Source: Caulobacteraceae bacterium
GTDB lineage: Bacteria; Pseudomonadota; Alphaproteobacteria; Caulobacterales; Caulobacteraceae
Assembly: GCA_947475735.1 (NCBI GenBank)
Contig: CANJLQ010000004.1
Coordinates: forward strand, 124,001-188,000
Direction: 5' to 3'
Length of the DNA: 64,000 nucleotides
In this document: piece by piece, positions 12,506 to 22,030 of the stretch
How positions within the stretch are numbered: the first letter of the stretch is position 1
Layout: the number at the start of each line of letters is the position of its first letter
Program-made: the position numbers and the translations under genes
The notes under the pieces: model-generated
The model's input: the letters and a program-made list of their open reading frames with translations, nothing else
What the model was told of the DNA's origin: nothing
Database searches by the model: none

Positions 12506-12772
12506 ATGTTCATCGCCATCGCCCGACCGGCGGTCGAGGTCCAGGGTCCCGACGCCGTCGCCGTCCCCGGTGCTCCCGCCATTCACGATCTGACGCCGCG
12601 CGCCCTGCACGCCCGCCTGCTGTCCAACGCCGCCCAGCGCCGGCTTCGCGGCGTCGAACGCCGACGGGCCGACCGCCCGGAAGACGCCGACTACTGGCTG
12701 CACGCGGCGCCGGTCGCGGTCAGGAAGGCCTCTGCCCTGCGCGAAGAAAAGAGCTTCGCCCCCCTGCCCTGA
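12506..12772 (+). CDS. small hypothetical protein
   Basis: 88 residues from ATG 12506, with weak AAGAGA about 6 nt before it; an in-frame ATG at 12458 lacks an obvious ribosome-binding site. Composition is Ala/Arg-rich, with LTPRALHARLLSNAAQRRLRGVERRRAD predicted helical and basic, then WLHAAP. No signal peptide or membrane segment. It sits divergently from dnaG and converges with the patatin gene 3 bp away. Codon use fits a real gene, but I do not recognise the family. Confidence 0.5.
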   Translation: MFIAIARPAVEVQGPDAVAVPGAPAIHDLTPRALHARLLSNAAQRRLRGVERRRADRPEDADYWLHAAPVAVRKASALREEKSFAPLP

Positions 12773-12775
12773 CGT

Positions 12776-13909
12776 TCAGCGCCAGACGTCGCCCGACAGG
12801 GCTCCGGTGCGACCGACCTCGAAAACGGCCCGCATCGAGGCGGGGCTGAAATCGAGCGGCGAGGCCTCCGAGTCGTCGGGCAGGGCCGCATAGCGGAAGA
12901 ACAGGGCGTTACGCTCGGCGAAGGCGCGATTGCCCTCCAGCGTCGTCACCAGCGACGACCGCAGCAGGATCTCGACGCTGCGTCCCAGCACCCCGCCCAG
13001 ACTGTCGCGCGTCACGGCGAAACTGGGGGCCAGCCGCCCGTTGATCACGACATGGAACCGCGCGGCGCTCAGCATCGGCGACGGCTCGCGATAGGACCAC
13101 AGGGTCTCGGGCACCGCCAGGAAGGGCGTCGTTACGCCCCCATCGACGTGCATCTCCTCGAACGACAGGTCGCCGGTGTTCGACGAGATCAGGACCGGCG
13201 GAAAGGCGCCGGGAATACTGGCCGATGCGACCAGCACCGTGCGGAACAGCTCCAGCGCCTCGGGCGTCCCGGCCGAAGCGATCGCGCCCATGTCCCAGCT
13301 GACGCCGCGCTGGCTGTCGATGTCGGTCGTCGCGACCAGCAGGACGCGCCCCTTGGCGTATTCGGCCGCGACCGCTTCCAGCATGGCGGCGTCGACATAG
13401 CGTTCAACGAGGTCGCGCAGCGGCTCGCCCTTGTAGATGCCGGAGCCGAACAGCACGCCGAGCCCCTGGGATTGCAGCAGGGTCGAGGCCGCGCCGCCGG
13501 TGTAGGCCTCCTCCAGCTCGTCGTCCCAGTCGGAGCCGAGGAAGACGAAGGGGGCGGCCAACGCCCCGGTCGAGACGCCGGTCACGACCTCGAAATCCGG
13601 TCGCTCGCCACTCTCGGTCCAACCCTTCATGAGGCCGGCGGTGAAGGCTCCGTTGGAGCCCCCACCCGACAGGGTCAGGAAATCGACCACCCCGTCCTCG
13701 CCCACCGGCACGCCTTCACGAAAGGCCTGACGGAACAGGGCGATGCGGCGTTCGTCATCCAGATAGACCCGGATCGGATGCCGTTCGTCGGACACCAGCC
13801 CCATCGGACGCGCGGCCTGCCGATCCTGGAGGGCGAAGGACGAGCGCGATCCGCCGACGCAGCCGCCCAGCATCAGCAGGGCAAACAAGAGGACGAGCGC
13901 GCGGGTCAT
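12776..13909 (-). CDS. patatin-like phospholipase lipoprotein
   Basis: 377 residues. The signal peptide ends in a lipobox LGGC with Cys17, so it is probably a lipid-anchored envelope protein. Patatin hydrolase features: oxyanion loop SGGGSNGAF near residue 82, nucleophile elbow GVSTG near residue 111, and the Asp of VDGGV near residue 257, together forming the Ser-Asp dyad. Members cleave acyl groups from lipids; the substrate here is unknown. Converges with the small gene at 12506; upstream is carA on the same strand, 45 bp away. Confidence 0.92.
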   Translation of the reverse strand: MTRALVLLFALLMLGGCVGGSRSSFALQDRQAARPMGLVSDERHPIRVYLDDERRIALFRQAFREGVPVGEDGVVDFLTLSGGGSNGAFTAGLMKGWTESGERPDFEVVTGVSTGALAAPFVFLGSDWDDELEEAYTGGAASTLLQSQGLGVLFGSGIYKGEPLRDLVERYVDAAMLEAVAAEYAKGRVLLVATTDIDSQRGVSWDMGAIASAGTPEALELFRTVLVASASIPGAFPPVLISSNTGDLSFEEMHVDGGVTTPFLAVPETLWSYREPSPMLSAARFHVVINGRLAPSFAVTRDSLGGVLGRSVEILLRSSLVTTLEGNRAFAERNALFFRYAALPDDSEASPLDFSPASMRAVFEVGRTGALSGDVWR

Positions 13910-13954
13910 GCCACGAACGCTACCATACCTTGTCCGACAGGCCGATGACGGGCG

Positions 13955-15115
13955 TCAGGCGTCCATCAGCGCTCGGAAGCGGTCGAACAGATAGAGGCTG
14001 TCGGTCGGCCCGGGCGAGGCCTCGGGATGGTGCTGGACGCTGAACACCGGACGGTTCTTCAGCTGGATGCCGCAGTTGGTGCCGTCGAACAGGCTGACGT
14101 GGGTCTCCTCGACGGCGTCGGGCAGGCTGTCGCGGTCGACGGTGAAGCCGTGGTTCATGGACACGATCTCGACCTTGCCGGTCGTCAGGTCCTTGACCGG
14201 ATGGTTCGCGCCGTGGTGGCCCTGATCCATCTTCACGGTCTTGGCGCCCAGCGCCAGCGCCAGCATCTGGTGGCCCAGGCAGATGCCGAAGATCGGCTTG
14301 CCGCTGTCGACCAGCTTCCGGATCTCCGGCACGGCGTATTCGCCGGTCGCCGCCGGATCGCCCGGCCCGTTCGACAGGACCACGCCATCGGGGTTCCGCG
14401 CCAGAACGTCTTCGGCCGAGGTCGTCGCCGGCACCACGGTGATCTTCGCTCCGGTGGAGGCGAGCGCACGCAGGATGTTCCTCTTCACGCCATAGTCCAC
14501 GACCACCACCGACTTGCCGGCGGCATCGACGCGGGGATAGCCCTCGGGCCAGTCCCACAGCGCCTCGTTCCAGTCGAAGGCCTGAAGCGTCGAGGCCGGC
14601 TTGGCCAGATCGAGGCCGACCAGCCCGGTCCACGCCTTCGCCTCGGCCACCAGGGCGTCGAGGTCGAAACGGCCTTCGGGATCATGGGCGATGACGGCGT
14701 GGGGCGCGCCCTTGTCGCGGATCGCCTGCGTCAGGGCGCGGGTGTCGATACCCGACAGACCCACGACGCCCCGCCGCTTCATCCAGGCGTCGAGCGAGGC
14801 GTCGCTCCGCCAGTTCGCCGGATCGGTCGGCAGGTCGCGGAACACCGCCCCGCGCGCGGAGGTGTCGGAGCCCCCGCCCATCTGCTCGATGTCCTCGACG
14901 TTGGTCCCGGTGTTGCCGACATGGGGGAAGGTGAAGGCCAGGATCTGGCTCATGTAGGAAGGGTCGGTCAGGATCTCCTGATACCCCGTCATGGCCGTGT
15001 TGAAGACGACCTCGCCCAGTGCCGAGCCGGTTGCGCCCACGCCGACGCCCTGAAAGATCGTGCCGTCGGCCAGAGCCAGGACGCCGGTGCAGCCGGGAAG
15101 CAGAGAAGTCGTCAT
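13955..15115 (-). CDS. carA: carbamoyl-phosphate synthase small subunit
   Basis: 386 residues. Glutaminase subunit that feeds ammonia to CarB for arginine and pyrimidine synthesis. N-terminal CPSase_sm domain ([32 protein letters not shown]), C-terminal class I amidotransferase with nucleophile Cys in GICLGHQ and the catalytic His-Glu in [12 protein letters not shown] 15115-15113 is chosen over an upstream in-frame start because the family begins with this short leader. Its partner carB lies about 10.6 kb away on the opposite strand, so the two are not cotranscribed. Confidence 0.97.
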   Translation of the reverse strand: MTTSLLPGCTGVLALADGTIFQGVGVGATGSALGEVVFNTAMTGYQEILTDPSYMSQILAFTFPHVGNTGTNVEDIEQMGGGSDTSARGAVFRDLPTDPANWRSDASLDAWMKRRGVVGLSGIDTRALTQAIRDKGAPHAVIAHDPEGRFDLDALVAEAKAWTGLVGLDLAKPASTLQAFDWNEALWDWPEGYPRVDAAGKSVVVVDYGVKRNILRALASTGAKITVVPATTSAEDVLARNPDGVVLSNGPGDPAATGEYAVPEIRKLVDSGKPIFGICLGHQMLALALGAKTVKMDQGHHGANHPVKDLTTGKVEIVSMNHGFTVDRDSLPDAVEETHVSLFDGTNCGIQLKNRPVFSVQHHPEASPGPTDSLYLFDRFRALMDA

Positions 15116-15160
15116 AGCTGTCCCCTTACACCGAATCCCGGCGAACAAACGGCGCGGTTG

Positions 15161-16480
15161 CTACAGAGAGGCGGGCGCGGGGTCAACGCGCCCGCGACGC
15201 ACCCATAGCCACCCGACCGAGGCGACCGTGAACAGCACCATCGCCGGAACGATGTTGCCCGGTGCCGCGGCCGCGACCGCTCCGACCGAGAACACCCCGC
15301 CAACCACCGCGAGGACCCGCCATCCAGCCGACCGGCTGAACCGGAACAGGCTGATGCAGCACAGCGCATAGAGGCAGATGGTCAGGACCGTGCAGGCCCC
15401 GATCAAGAGGCCGAACTGGTCCGCCAGCCGGGGCTGGGACGTCATGACCACCAGACCGGCCATGATCGCCCCGTTGATGAGCGGATTGGTCAACGGCAGA
15501 CGGCCGGGCGTCGCCGCCGACCCGAACCAGCGCGGCAGATAGCCCTGCTCGGCGGCGCTACGGGCCGTCTCTCCGCCCAGGATAGTCCATCCCGCGATGG
15601 TGCCGAGCGCCTTCAGCACCGCGCACGCCGCCACCAGCCCCGCCACCGACGCCCCGAACACCCGCGCCGCCAGATCGGCGAACGGGCTTGTGGACGTCGC
15701 CAGTTCGCTTGCCGGGATCACGCCGAACACCGCCACGCTGGCGCAGACATAGACGACCAGCGCCAACCCCACCCCGGCGACGCTGGCCCGACCGACGTCG
15801 CGGCCGGGATCGCGCACGAGCTTGGACAGGGCGGCGGCGCTCTCCAGCCCGAGGAAGGACCAGAAGATCACCACGAGAGAGGCGGGCACCGTCTGGGTTA
15901 GCGGTTCGCCCGACGGGTTCCAGGAGGCGGAGAAGGTGTCTCTGCTGAAGGCGACCGCCCCCGCCACGATGGCGAGCAACAGCGGCAGCAGCCCGATCAC
16001 CAGCGTCGCCGCGCCGAGCCGCGCCGCCAGCTTGGCCCCCATCGCATAGGCGGCCGTGCAGGCCCCGATCAGCACGAGATTGCACAGCGCCGCCGGAACA
16101 GGCTCGGCCAGGGCGGGGAAGAAAAACGCCAGATAGCCGGTCCCCGCCAGCGCCACGGCCACATTGCCAGTCAGGCACACGCCCCAATAGGCGATGGCGG
16201 TCTGGAAGCCGATGAACGGTCCCAGGCCCCGCCCTGTGAAATCCGACAGACCATCCGCGTCCGGCTGGAACCGCCCCAGCCCCGCGAACACCGCCGCCAG
16301 CACCATCGCCCCGACCCCGCAGATCAGCCACCCGATCAGGCTGGACGACCCGGTCGAGGCCAAAGCCACCGGCGCCAGATAGACGCCCGACCCGATCATG
16401 TTGCCCGCCACGACGAGGGCGGCGAGGCCCCAGCCCAGCTTGCGCGTCGAGGGGATGGGAATCGTCTCGGTCTGGCTCAT
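15161..16480 (-). CDS. APC-superfamily amino acid permease/antiporter
   Basis: 439 residues with about 12 hydrophobic segments. The first helix carries GWGLAALVVAGNMIGSGVYLAP, the unwound GSG substrate-binding motif of APC transporters, and the layout resembles the AdiC/arginine-agmatine branch. Inner-membrane transporter, probably for an amino acid or amine; substrate cannot be read from sequence. It follows the SDR gene by 9 bp on the same strand, suggesting a DM13-SDR-permease transcription unit. Confidence 0.88.
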   Translation of the reverse strand: MSQTETIPIPSTRKLGWGLAALVVAGNMIGSGVYLAPVALASTGSSSLIGWLICGVGAMVLAAVFAGLGRFQPDADGLSDFTGRGLGPFIGFQTAIAYWGVCLTGNVAVALAGTGYLAFFFPALAEPVPAALCNLVLIGACTAAYAMGAKLAARLGAATLVIGLLPLLLAIVAGAVAFSRDTFSASWNPSGEPLTQTVPASLVVIFWSFLGLESAAALSKLVRDPGRDVGRASVAGVGLALVVYVCASVAVFGVIPASELATSTSPFADLAARVFGASVAGLVAACAVLKALGTIAGWTILGGETARSAAEQGYLPRWFGSAATPGRLPLTNPLINGAIMAGLVVMTSQPRLADQFGLLIGACTVLTICLYALCCISLFRFSRSAGWRVLAVVGGVFSVGAVAAAAPGNIVPAMVLFTVASVGWLWVRRGRVDPAPASL

Positions 16481-16489
16481 GGCCGGACG

Positions 16490-17188
16490 CTATTCCGGAA
16501 TACGCGCCCCGTCCCAGGCGAAAACACCGCCGCTGTCAGAGGGCGTCAGAGCATCCAGCACCGCCAACAGCCGCTCGGCGGAGTAAGCGGGCGTGAACAG
16601 CTTGCCCTCCGCGACGCCCTTCTGAAATGGCTTGGACAGGCCCGTATCCACCGTCCCCGGATGCAGCCCCGCCACCACGGCCTGCGGATGCGACCGGCCC
16701 AGCTCCACCGCCAGGTTCCGGAGCAGCATGTTCAGCGCGGCCTTGGACGCTCGGTAGCTGTGCCAGCCGCCCAGCCGGTTGTCGCCGATCGACCCGACCC
16801 GCGCCGACAACGCCGCGAACACCGCCCGCCGGTCCCGGGGCATCAGCGGCGCGAAATGCTTCATCATAAGCGCCGGGCCGACCGTGTTGATCCGGTAGTC
16901 GCGCAGCAGGTGCTCGGCCGTCATCGCCTTGTAGGTGCGCTCCGGCTCCTGCCCGCCATCCAGCACGCCGGTGGCGACGAGGATCAGAGTCGGCGGCGGT
17001 CCGGCCCCGACCCGCTCGGCGGCGGCGGCGATCGAGGCCTCATCCTCGACGTCGATACGGGCCTCGCTCTCGAGCGACCGGCCGAGACGATGAACCCAGA
17101 CGTATCGCCCGCCGCCCTCCAGCGAATCGGCCAGGGCGCGGCCGATCCCTCCGGAGGCTCCAATGACGACGGCGGATGTATCGAGCAT
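16490..17188 (-). CDS. short-chain dehydrogenase/reductase
   Basis: 232 residues, classical SDR. NAD(P)-binding GASGGIG near residue 11, NTVGPALMMKHF, catalytic Ser region, and YRASK (Tyr-xxx-Lys), followed by HPGTVDTGLSKPF. It most resembles the CsgA-like SDR group. The in-frame extension upstream to 17251 adds non-conserved residues, so ATG 17188-17186 is taken. Sits 66 bp after the DM13 gene and 9 bp before the permease. Substrate unknown. Confidence 0.9.
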   Translation of the reverse strand: MLDTSAVVIGASGGIGRALADSLEGGGRYVWVHRLGRSLESEARIDVEDEASIAAAAERVGAGPPPTLILVATGVLDGGQEPERTYKAMTAEHLLRDYRINTVGPALMMKHFAPLMPRDRRAVFAALSARVGSIGDNRLGGWHSYRASKAALNMLLRNLAVELGRSHPQAVVAGLHPGTVDTGLSKPFQKGVAEGKLFTPAYSAERLLAVLDALTPSDSGGVFAWDGARIPE

Positions 17189-17254
17189 GACGCCGACCGT
17201 GGTCGCGCGGCCGGGCGCGGGCAAGGCGTCACCTTGCCCCAGAGCGGGCATCCG

Positions 17255-17740
17255 TCAGGCGGGAACCAGATCGGCCGGCGAAATCAGGACCGAGAACTGC
17301 TCGCACCAGATCACGACGCTCCTGTACTGCGACAGGTCGGTGCCGGCCGGGATGGCGTAGCGCTGCCCGCCTTTGAAGGACCGCAGCGTGCCCAGGCTGA
17401 GGTGCTCGCTGTCCGTCACATCCGACGCCGTGCGCACACCGTCCGCAGCGACCAGATAGACCCGATAGGCCGGGCCCGGACCGACCTCGAAGTCGCTCTC
17501 CAGAAAGACCGACTGCTCCGTCACCCGCACGCGGCCCCGGCCATAGTGGACAGGGTCGGACGGGTTGGCGTGGATGAAGGTCCCCGTGGCCACGGTGGCC
17601 GCGACCTCCTCGGCCGCGAGCGTCTCGGTCGCCTCCGCCGGCGGGAAGACAAACGGAAAGATATAGAACCCCACGCCGATCCCCACGGGCACGCCCAGAA
17701 GACCGCCGATCAGAAAAGCGGCGATGACGGTCTTGCGCAT
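17255..17740 (-). CDS. DM13 domain-containing membrane-anchored protein
   Basis: 161 residues: an N-terminal membrane segment (residues 5-32), a linker, then a DM13 domain from about residue 50 with TGTFIHANPSDPVHYGRGRVRV, GPAYRVYLVAADGVR and the typical QYRSVVIWCEQFSVLIS containing the single conserved Cys. DM13 domains are proposed redox/electron-transfer modules on the extracytoplasmic side. A GTAACC-N16-CGAA promoter-like site lies 48 bp upstream, linking it to the sigma-F system encoded elsewhere in the window. The SDR and permease genes follow on the same strand. Confidence 0.88.
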   Translation of the reverse strand: MRKTVIAAFLIGGLLGVPVGIGVGFYIFPFVFPPAEATETLAAEEVAATVATGTFIHANPSDPVHYGRGRVRVTEQSVFLESDFEVGPGPAYRVYLVAADGVRTASDVTDSEHLSLGTLRSFKGGQRYAIPAGTDLSQYRSVVIWCEQFSVLISPADLVPA

Positions 17741-17788
17741 GACGGCGGGCTTTTGGCTCAGACCGGGCAGTGCCCCGACCACTGCGGC

Positions 17789-17814
17789 TTCGCCATCGTC
17801 CCACGACGGGTTAC
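17789..17814 (-). promoter_or_regulatory. candidate sigma-F promoter of the DM13 gene
   Basis: On the minus strand GTAACC (17814-17809), 16 nt, CGAA (17792-17789), then 48 nt to the DM13 ATG. It exactly fits the Caulobacter sigma-F consensus GTAACC-N16-CGAA as I know it. Match by sequence and position only. Confidence 0.6.
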
Positions 17815-17863
17815 ACGATCCCCGCGTCGGCCCCGCGACGCGCGACCGGACCCCCGCCCCGCC

Positions 17864-18556
17864 ATGCCCATCACCACGGTCGGCCTCGATGCCGACGACA
17901 CTCTCTGGCACAATGAGACGATTTTCCGCCTGACCCAGGCGCGGTTCCTCGACCTGCTGGGCGAGCACGACAACGCCGCTGTCGAGGCCCGGCTCGCCGA
18001 GGTCGAGCGCCGCAACCTGCGTCTCTACGGCTACGGCATCAAGGGTTTCACCCTGTCGATGATCGAGACGGCGATGGAGCTGTGCGAGGGCGAGCCGCCG
18101 CCCGGCGTCGTGCGCGAGATCCTGGCCGCCGGCCGCGAGATGATCGCCCACCCGGTCGAGACCCTGCCCGGCGTCGACGAGGCCCTGGCCGCCCTGTCCG
18201 AACGCTACCGCCTGGTCCTGATCACCAAGGGCGACCTGCTGGATCAGGAGCGCAAGCTGGCGGCGTCGGGCCTCGGCGACCTGTTCGCCGCCGTCGAAAT
18301 CGTGTCCGAGAAGGACCGTGGCACCTATGACCGGGTCTTCGCCCGCCACGGCACGGGGGCGGACGAGGCCGTCATGGCCGGCAACTCCGTCAAGTCCGAC
18401 GTCATTCCGGCCATCGAGGCCGGGGCCTTCGCCGTCCACATCCCCTATCACGTCACCTGGGCCCATGAGGTGGCCGAGCCGCCGGTGGACCACCCCCGCT
18501 TCGGCCTGCTGCCCAGCATCGCCGACCTGCCGGCCTGGATCGCCCAGCGCGCATAG
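17864..18556 (+). CDS. HAD-family hydrolase
   Basis: 230 residues. Haloacid-dehalogenase fold: motif I LDADDTLW with nucleophile Asp9 and acid Asp11, motif II LVLITKGD, motif III Lys in VSEKDRGTYDRVF, and motif IV GNSVKSDVIPAIEAG. Resembles the YjjG/FMN-hydrolase-type HADs. Divergent from the DM13 gene across about 120 bp that also hold the DM13 promoter. Probably a phosphatase; substrate unknown. Confidence 0.9.
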   Translation: MPITTVGLDADDTLWHNETIFRLTQARFLDLLGEHDNAAVEARLAEVERRNLRLYGYGIKGFTLSMIETAMELCEGEPPPGVVREILAAGREMIAHPVETLPGVDEALAALSERYRLVLITKGDLLDQERKLAASGLGDLFAAVEIVSEKDRGTYDRVFARHGTGADEAVMAGNSVKSDVIPAIEAGAFAVHIPYHVTWAHEVAEPPVDHPRFGLLPSIADLPAWIAQRA

Positions 18557-18589
18557 AAAAAGGGCGGGAGCCGAAGCCCCCGCCCCTTT
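18557..18589. terminator. bidirectional intrinsic terminator
   Basis: GGGCGGG (18562-18568) pairs with CCCGCCC (18579-18585), with AAAAA on the left and TTT on the right. It sits between the convergent HAD and TonB-receptor genes. Confidence 0.75.
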
Positions 18590-18612
18590 GTCCGGTCCCT
18601 CGTCTCGTTCGA

Positions 18613-21600
18613 TCAGAACGAGGCGTTGACGCCGATGTAGTAGAACCGGCCCAACGAGCTGACCGGGTAGCTGGCGTCGCCGAAGCCGATCGGCTGAGGC
18701 TCCTGGTCGGTCAGGTTGTTCACGCCGCCGTAGACCGAGATCGTCTCGTTCACCTCGAAGCGCGCCTGCAGGTCGTGCACCGAACGCTCGTCGTAGAACA
18801 GCCACTCGGCGGGCAGGTTGTCGGGCTGGGTGTTCAGGGTCACGTTGGACACGCGGCTGGTCGCATCGAACCAGCTGTAGCCGTAGTTGACGCTGAGCGG
18901 GCCGCGCGTCCAGACCAGGTCGAAGTTGGCCTGCCACTCCGGCGCGCCCTCGACGCCCTTGTCGTCGCGGACCGGGGCGTTGGGAGCCACGACGGCCTCC
19001 AACGATTCCAGATAGCTGCCGTTCAGGGTGAAGGTGAAGCTGCCGATGTCGCGCTCGATGCCCAGATCGGCCGGGTTCAGCGTGTAGCGGGCCCCGAAAT
19101 CGACGCCCGAGGTCGAGAAGGACTGCAGGTTGCCCGGGACCTGGTCGAAGCTGACGATCCGGCCCGGGTTCACCGCCGGCGTGCCGCGGGTGATGAAGTT
19201 GCAGAAGTCGTTTCCGGCTTCCAGATCATAGCAGTTGTTGACGATGGTCTGGACCGGCGTGGACGCGATCGCGTTCTCGATCTCGATGTTGTAGTAGTCG
19301 ATCGAGATGGCCAGGCCGGGCAGGAAGCGCGGATTGATGACCAGGCCGTAGGTCTCGGAGTCCGACTCTTCCGGGTTCAGGAACGGGTTGCCGGTGATGA
19401 AGCCCAGCGTCGTTTCCGACGACGTGTCCCGGTAGGTCGCCAGGTTGACGCCCAGCGCCGAGAACGCCGCCTGACAGTTGGCCAGACGATTCGCCGGGTT
19501 CTCGCCGTTGGCGATGTTGTCGGCGTCACAAGGATCGGCGAAGCCGGCCGAGGTCTGACGACGACCGGCGAACAGGTCGTTGATGTTCGGCGCGCGCACG
19601 GCGAAGGCCTTGGTCGCGCGGAACATGATGTCCTGGATCGGGCGGTACTTCAGGCCGACGTTCCAGGTCTCGGTCTCGCCGATGCTGGAATAGTCCGAAT
19701 AGCGGAAGGCGCCGCTGACGGTCAGTTCCTCGGCGAACGGCAGATCGCGCAGAACCGGCACCGACACCTCGGTGAAGACTTCCGTCACATCGTACTGGCC
19801 GCGGGTGGCGACGGCGCGGCCCAGGTCGGTCAGGCCGCCGAAGTTCACCGACTCGGCCAGAGACTGCAGCGGGTCGGGCTGCGACGTGCTGCGCTCTTCC
19901 CGGTACTCGCCGCCCAGCACGAAGGAGATGGGCCCGGCCGGCAGGGAGAAGAAGGATGACGTGTCGCCCGTGATGAAGGCGTTCAGCACGCGCTGCTGCA
20001 GCTTGGCGCTGGTCTGGCCGTCGCCCATGACCCAGTCGATCGCCTCGGCGCTGGCGTTGTCCAGGCCGAACGGGTTCAGCGGGATACATCCGCTGTTGGG
20101 GCCGCGCGTGAAGGTGCCGACGGAGGCGAGGCTGGGATCGTCGAACTGCAGCTGGCCGAACAGATCGCCCGGAGCCAGGGCCGTCGGATCCAGATTGCTG
20201 CGGCAGATCGGTTGACCGTTCGCCGGGTTGATGACGACGTCGGTCGCCGCATAATAACGATCGGCCAGGCGGACGTTGTTGAAGGTCGTGGTGTTGTCCG
20301 CCTCGCCCGCGACGAACGAGATCTCATACTCGAGACCGGCCGGCAGGGAACCACGCAGACCGAACACGGCGCGCAGCGACTCGTTGACCGCTTCCTGGCT
20401 GAGGCGGCCGAGGAAGAAGTTGTCCTTGGCGATCAGGACGCCCGGCGCGAAGAAGGCGCCTTCGGGCGTTCCCAGGCCGTTGGGCCGCGTTGCGGCGGCG
20501 CGGATCGGCGCCGGGATGAACGGGTTGTCGATGCTGATGAACAGGCCGTAGTCGTAGCTGGGCTGACCCAGGAAATCGCTCTTCGAGTTGGTGTACTTCA
20601 CCTCGGCGAAGAGCTCATGATTGGAAGACAGCTCATAGGTACCGCGCGCGAACAGGGTGTAGCGCTCCTGGCCCGGGATGAGATCGTCGTTGAAGGCTTC
20701 CAGCGGCGTGCCCGACCCACCGATCATCTGGGCGTTGCCGACCTGGATCCCGTTGATGAAGGGCTGACCATTGCCGAGGAACGACACACCGGACGATCCC
20801 GGCTGGGTCGGTTCGGCGAAGCTGGTGTAGACCGAGCCTTCCAGCGAAGTGTCGTTCCAGTTCAAGCCGTAGCCGATGAGGTTATCGGGCACATTGGGGT
20901 CGTCGCAGGTGATGGTCTCGCCCGGATCGCACGCGCCCACGCCGTCATTGGGGTTGTTGTAGGACGTCGCCAGCTGGCCGATCCTGGTGAACTCGCGGTC
21001 CTGGAAGTCCAGGTCCTGGGTCTCGTCGTACTCGAAGCCCAGCATGATGTTGCCGCGGCCGCCGTCGAAGTTGCGCCCCACCAGGCCGCTGACGAAGATG
21101 TTGTCGCCGCCACCCTTCTCGGACATGCCGTACTGGCTGCGGAGGTCGATGCCCTCGAAGCTGTCCTTCAGGATGAAGTTGACCACGCCGGAGACGCCGT
21201 CGGCGCCATAGATGGCGGAGGCACCGCCCGTCAGGATCTCGGTCCGCTCGATCAGCGCCACCGGAATCTGGGCGATGTCCACCGCCGAGGTACCGGCGAC
21301 CGCGGGCGTGTGACGGCGGCCGTCGACCAGCACGAGGGTCCGCACGAAGCCGAGGTTGCGCAGATCAAGAAGATTGAAGCCGAGGAAGTTGGCGTTCACG
21401 TCCGCGCCGGTTTCCGAGTCGATCGAGTCCACCAGAGCCGGCACGTCCTGCAGGAACTGCACGATGTTCGTCTGGCCCGAGTTCTCGAGGGTTTCCGCCG
21501 TGACCGTCGTCACCGGGTTGGGTGCGACGTAATCCTGGAGACGGATCCGCGAGCCGGTGACCACGATCTCCTCGACCTCGGTAACGTCCTGCTGCGGCGC

Positions 21601-21702
21601 AGCATCCTGAGCAACGGCAGAGCTTGCTGCACCAATCGAAATGACGCCTGCCGCACTGGCCAGCATCGTGGATCGAAGAAGCGAAAGACGCCGAATGCTC
21701 AT
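18613..21702 (-). CDS. TonB-dependent outer-membrane receptor (1)
   Basis: 1029 residues. Signal peptide of about 31 residues ending AVAQ, then a TonB-box-like acidic segment DVTEVEEIVVTGSRIR. Plug domain with TLENSGQTNIVQFLQDVPALV, LRNLGFVRTLVLVDGRRH and LTGGASAIYGADGVSGVVNFI, followed by a 22-strand barrel ending in aromatic Phe (YIGVNASF). Belongs to the large Caulobacterales/Sphingomonad receptor group often used for plant-derived oligosaccharides or peptides; ligand unknown. The loop PCDADNIANGENPANRLANC has a counterpart in receptor 2, encoded divergently 328 bp away. Confidence 0.95.
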   Translation of the reverse strand: MSIRRLSLLRSTMLASAAGVISIGAASSAVAQDAAPQQDVTEVEEIVVTGSRIRLQDYVAPNPVTTVTAETLENSGQTNIVQFLQDVPALVDSIDSETGADVNANFLGFNLLDLRNLGFVRTLVLVDGRRHTPAVAGTSAVDIAQIPVALIERTEILTGGASAIYGADGVSGVVNFILKDSFEGIDLRSQYGMSEKGGGDNIFVSGLVGRNFDGGRGNIMLGFEYDETQDLDFQDREFTRIGQLATSYNNPNDGVGACDPGETITCDDPNVPDNLIGYGLNWNDTSLEGSVYTSFAEPTQPGSSGVSFLGNGQPFINGIQVGNAQMIGGSGTPLEAFNDDLIPGQERYTLFARGTYELSSNHELFAEVKYTNSKSDFLGQPSYDYGLFISIDNPFIPAPIRAAATRPNGLGTPEGAFFAPGVLIAKDNFFLGRLSQEAVNESLRAVFGLRGSLPAGLEYEISFVAGEADNTTTFNNVRLADRYYAATDVVINPANGQPICRSNLDPTALAPGDLFGQLQFDDPSLASVGTFTRGPNSGCIPLNPFGLDNASAEAIDWVMGDGQTSAKLQQRVLNAFITGDTSSFFSLPAGPISFVLGGEYREERSTSQPDPLQSLAESVNFGGLTDLGRAVATRGQYDVTEVFTEVSVPVLRDLPFAEELTVSGAFRYSDYSSIGETETWNVGLKYRPIQDIMFRATKAFAVRAPNINDLFAGRRQTSAGFADPCDADNIANGENPANRLANCQAAFSALGVNLATYRDTSSETTLGFITGNPFLNPEESDSETYGLVINPRFLPGLAISIDYYNIEIENAIASTPVQTIVNNCYDLEAGNDFCNFITRGTPAVNPGRIVSFDQVPGNLQSFSTSGVDFGARYTLNPADLGIERDIGSFTFTLNGSYLESLEAVVAPNAPVRDDKGVEGAPEWQANFDLVWTRGPLSVNYGYSWFDATSRVSNVTLNTQPDNLPAEWLFYDERSVHDLQARFEVNETISVYGGVNNLTDQEPQPIGFGDASYPVSSLGRFYYIGVNASF

Positions 21703-22030
21703 GATATGATCTCTGAAGAATTAACTGTGATCGCCGCCACGAAGGACAGCGGATTTCCCGTCAGGCGAACGGCGCTACCTCAAAGAGGTCACGCTGCGGG
21801 CCGCTTACTGCCTCAATAACAGGAAATCCGGCCCTGACAGGAGAATTTGCGTCGAAAGTGCGACAGTCGCGCAACAGTTACACCGGAAACTCCCCGATCT
21901 GAAAATGTGGCTTTGGGGTGACCACCAAGTGTCAAAACGACGAACGCGGCAGATCGCGCGTTGACGTCGCCGCAATGCAGCAAAAAGCTACCTTCACCGT
22001 AACCGGATTTTGGCTGTGAAGGATCAAAAC
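21703..22030. other. shared upstream region of two TonB receptors
   Basis: 328 bp without a credible gene, less GC-rich than the flanking receptors. It must hold both promoters. CGGATTTCC (21750-21758) and GGAAATCCG (21822-21830) form a 9-bp perfect inverted repeat about 63 nt apart, on the receptor-1 side. TTGACG (21960-21965) resembles a -35 element for receptor 2, but no well-spaced -10 is evident. No GTAAC-type sigma-F site at correct spacing was found. Confidence 0.5.

Noticed and set aside
21991..22020. GTAACC at 21993 upstream of TonB receptor 2 as a sigma-F site
   Set aside because: The tetramer at N16 is GGAT, not CGAA, and the start codon is too close.
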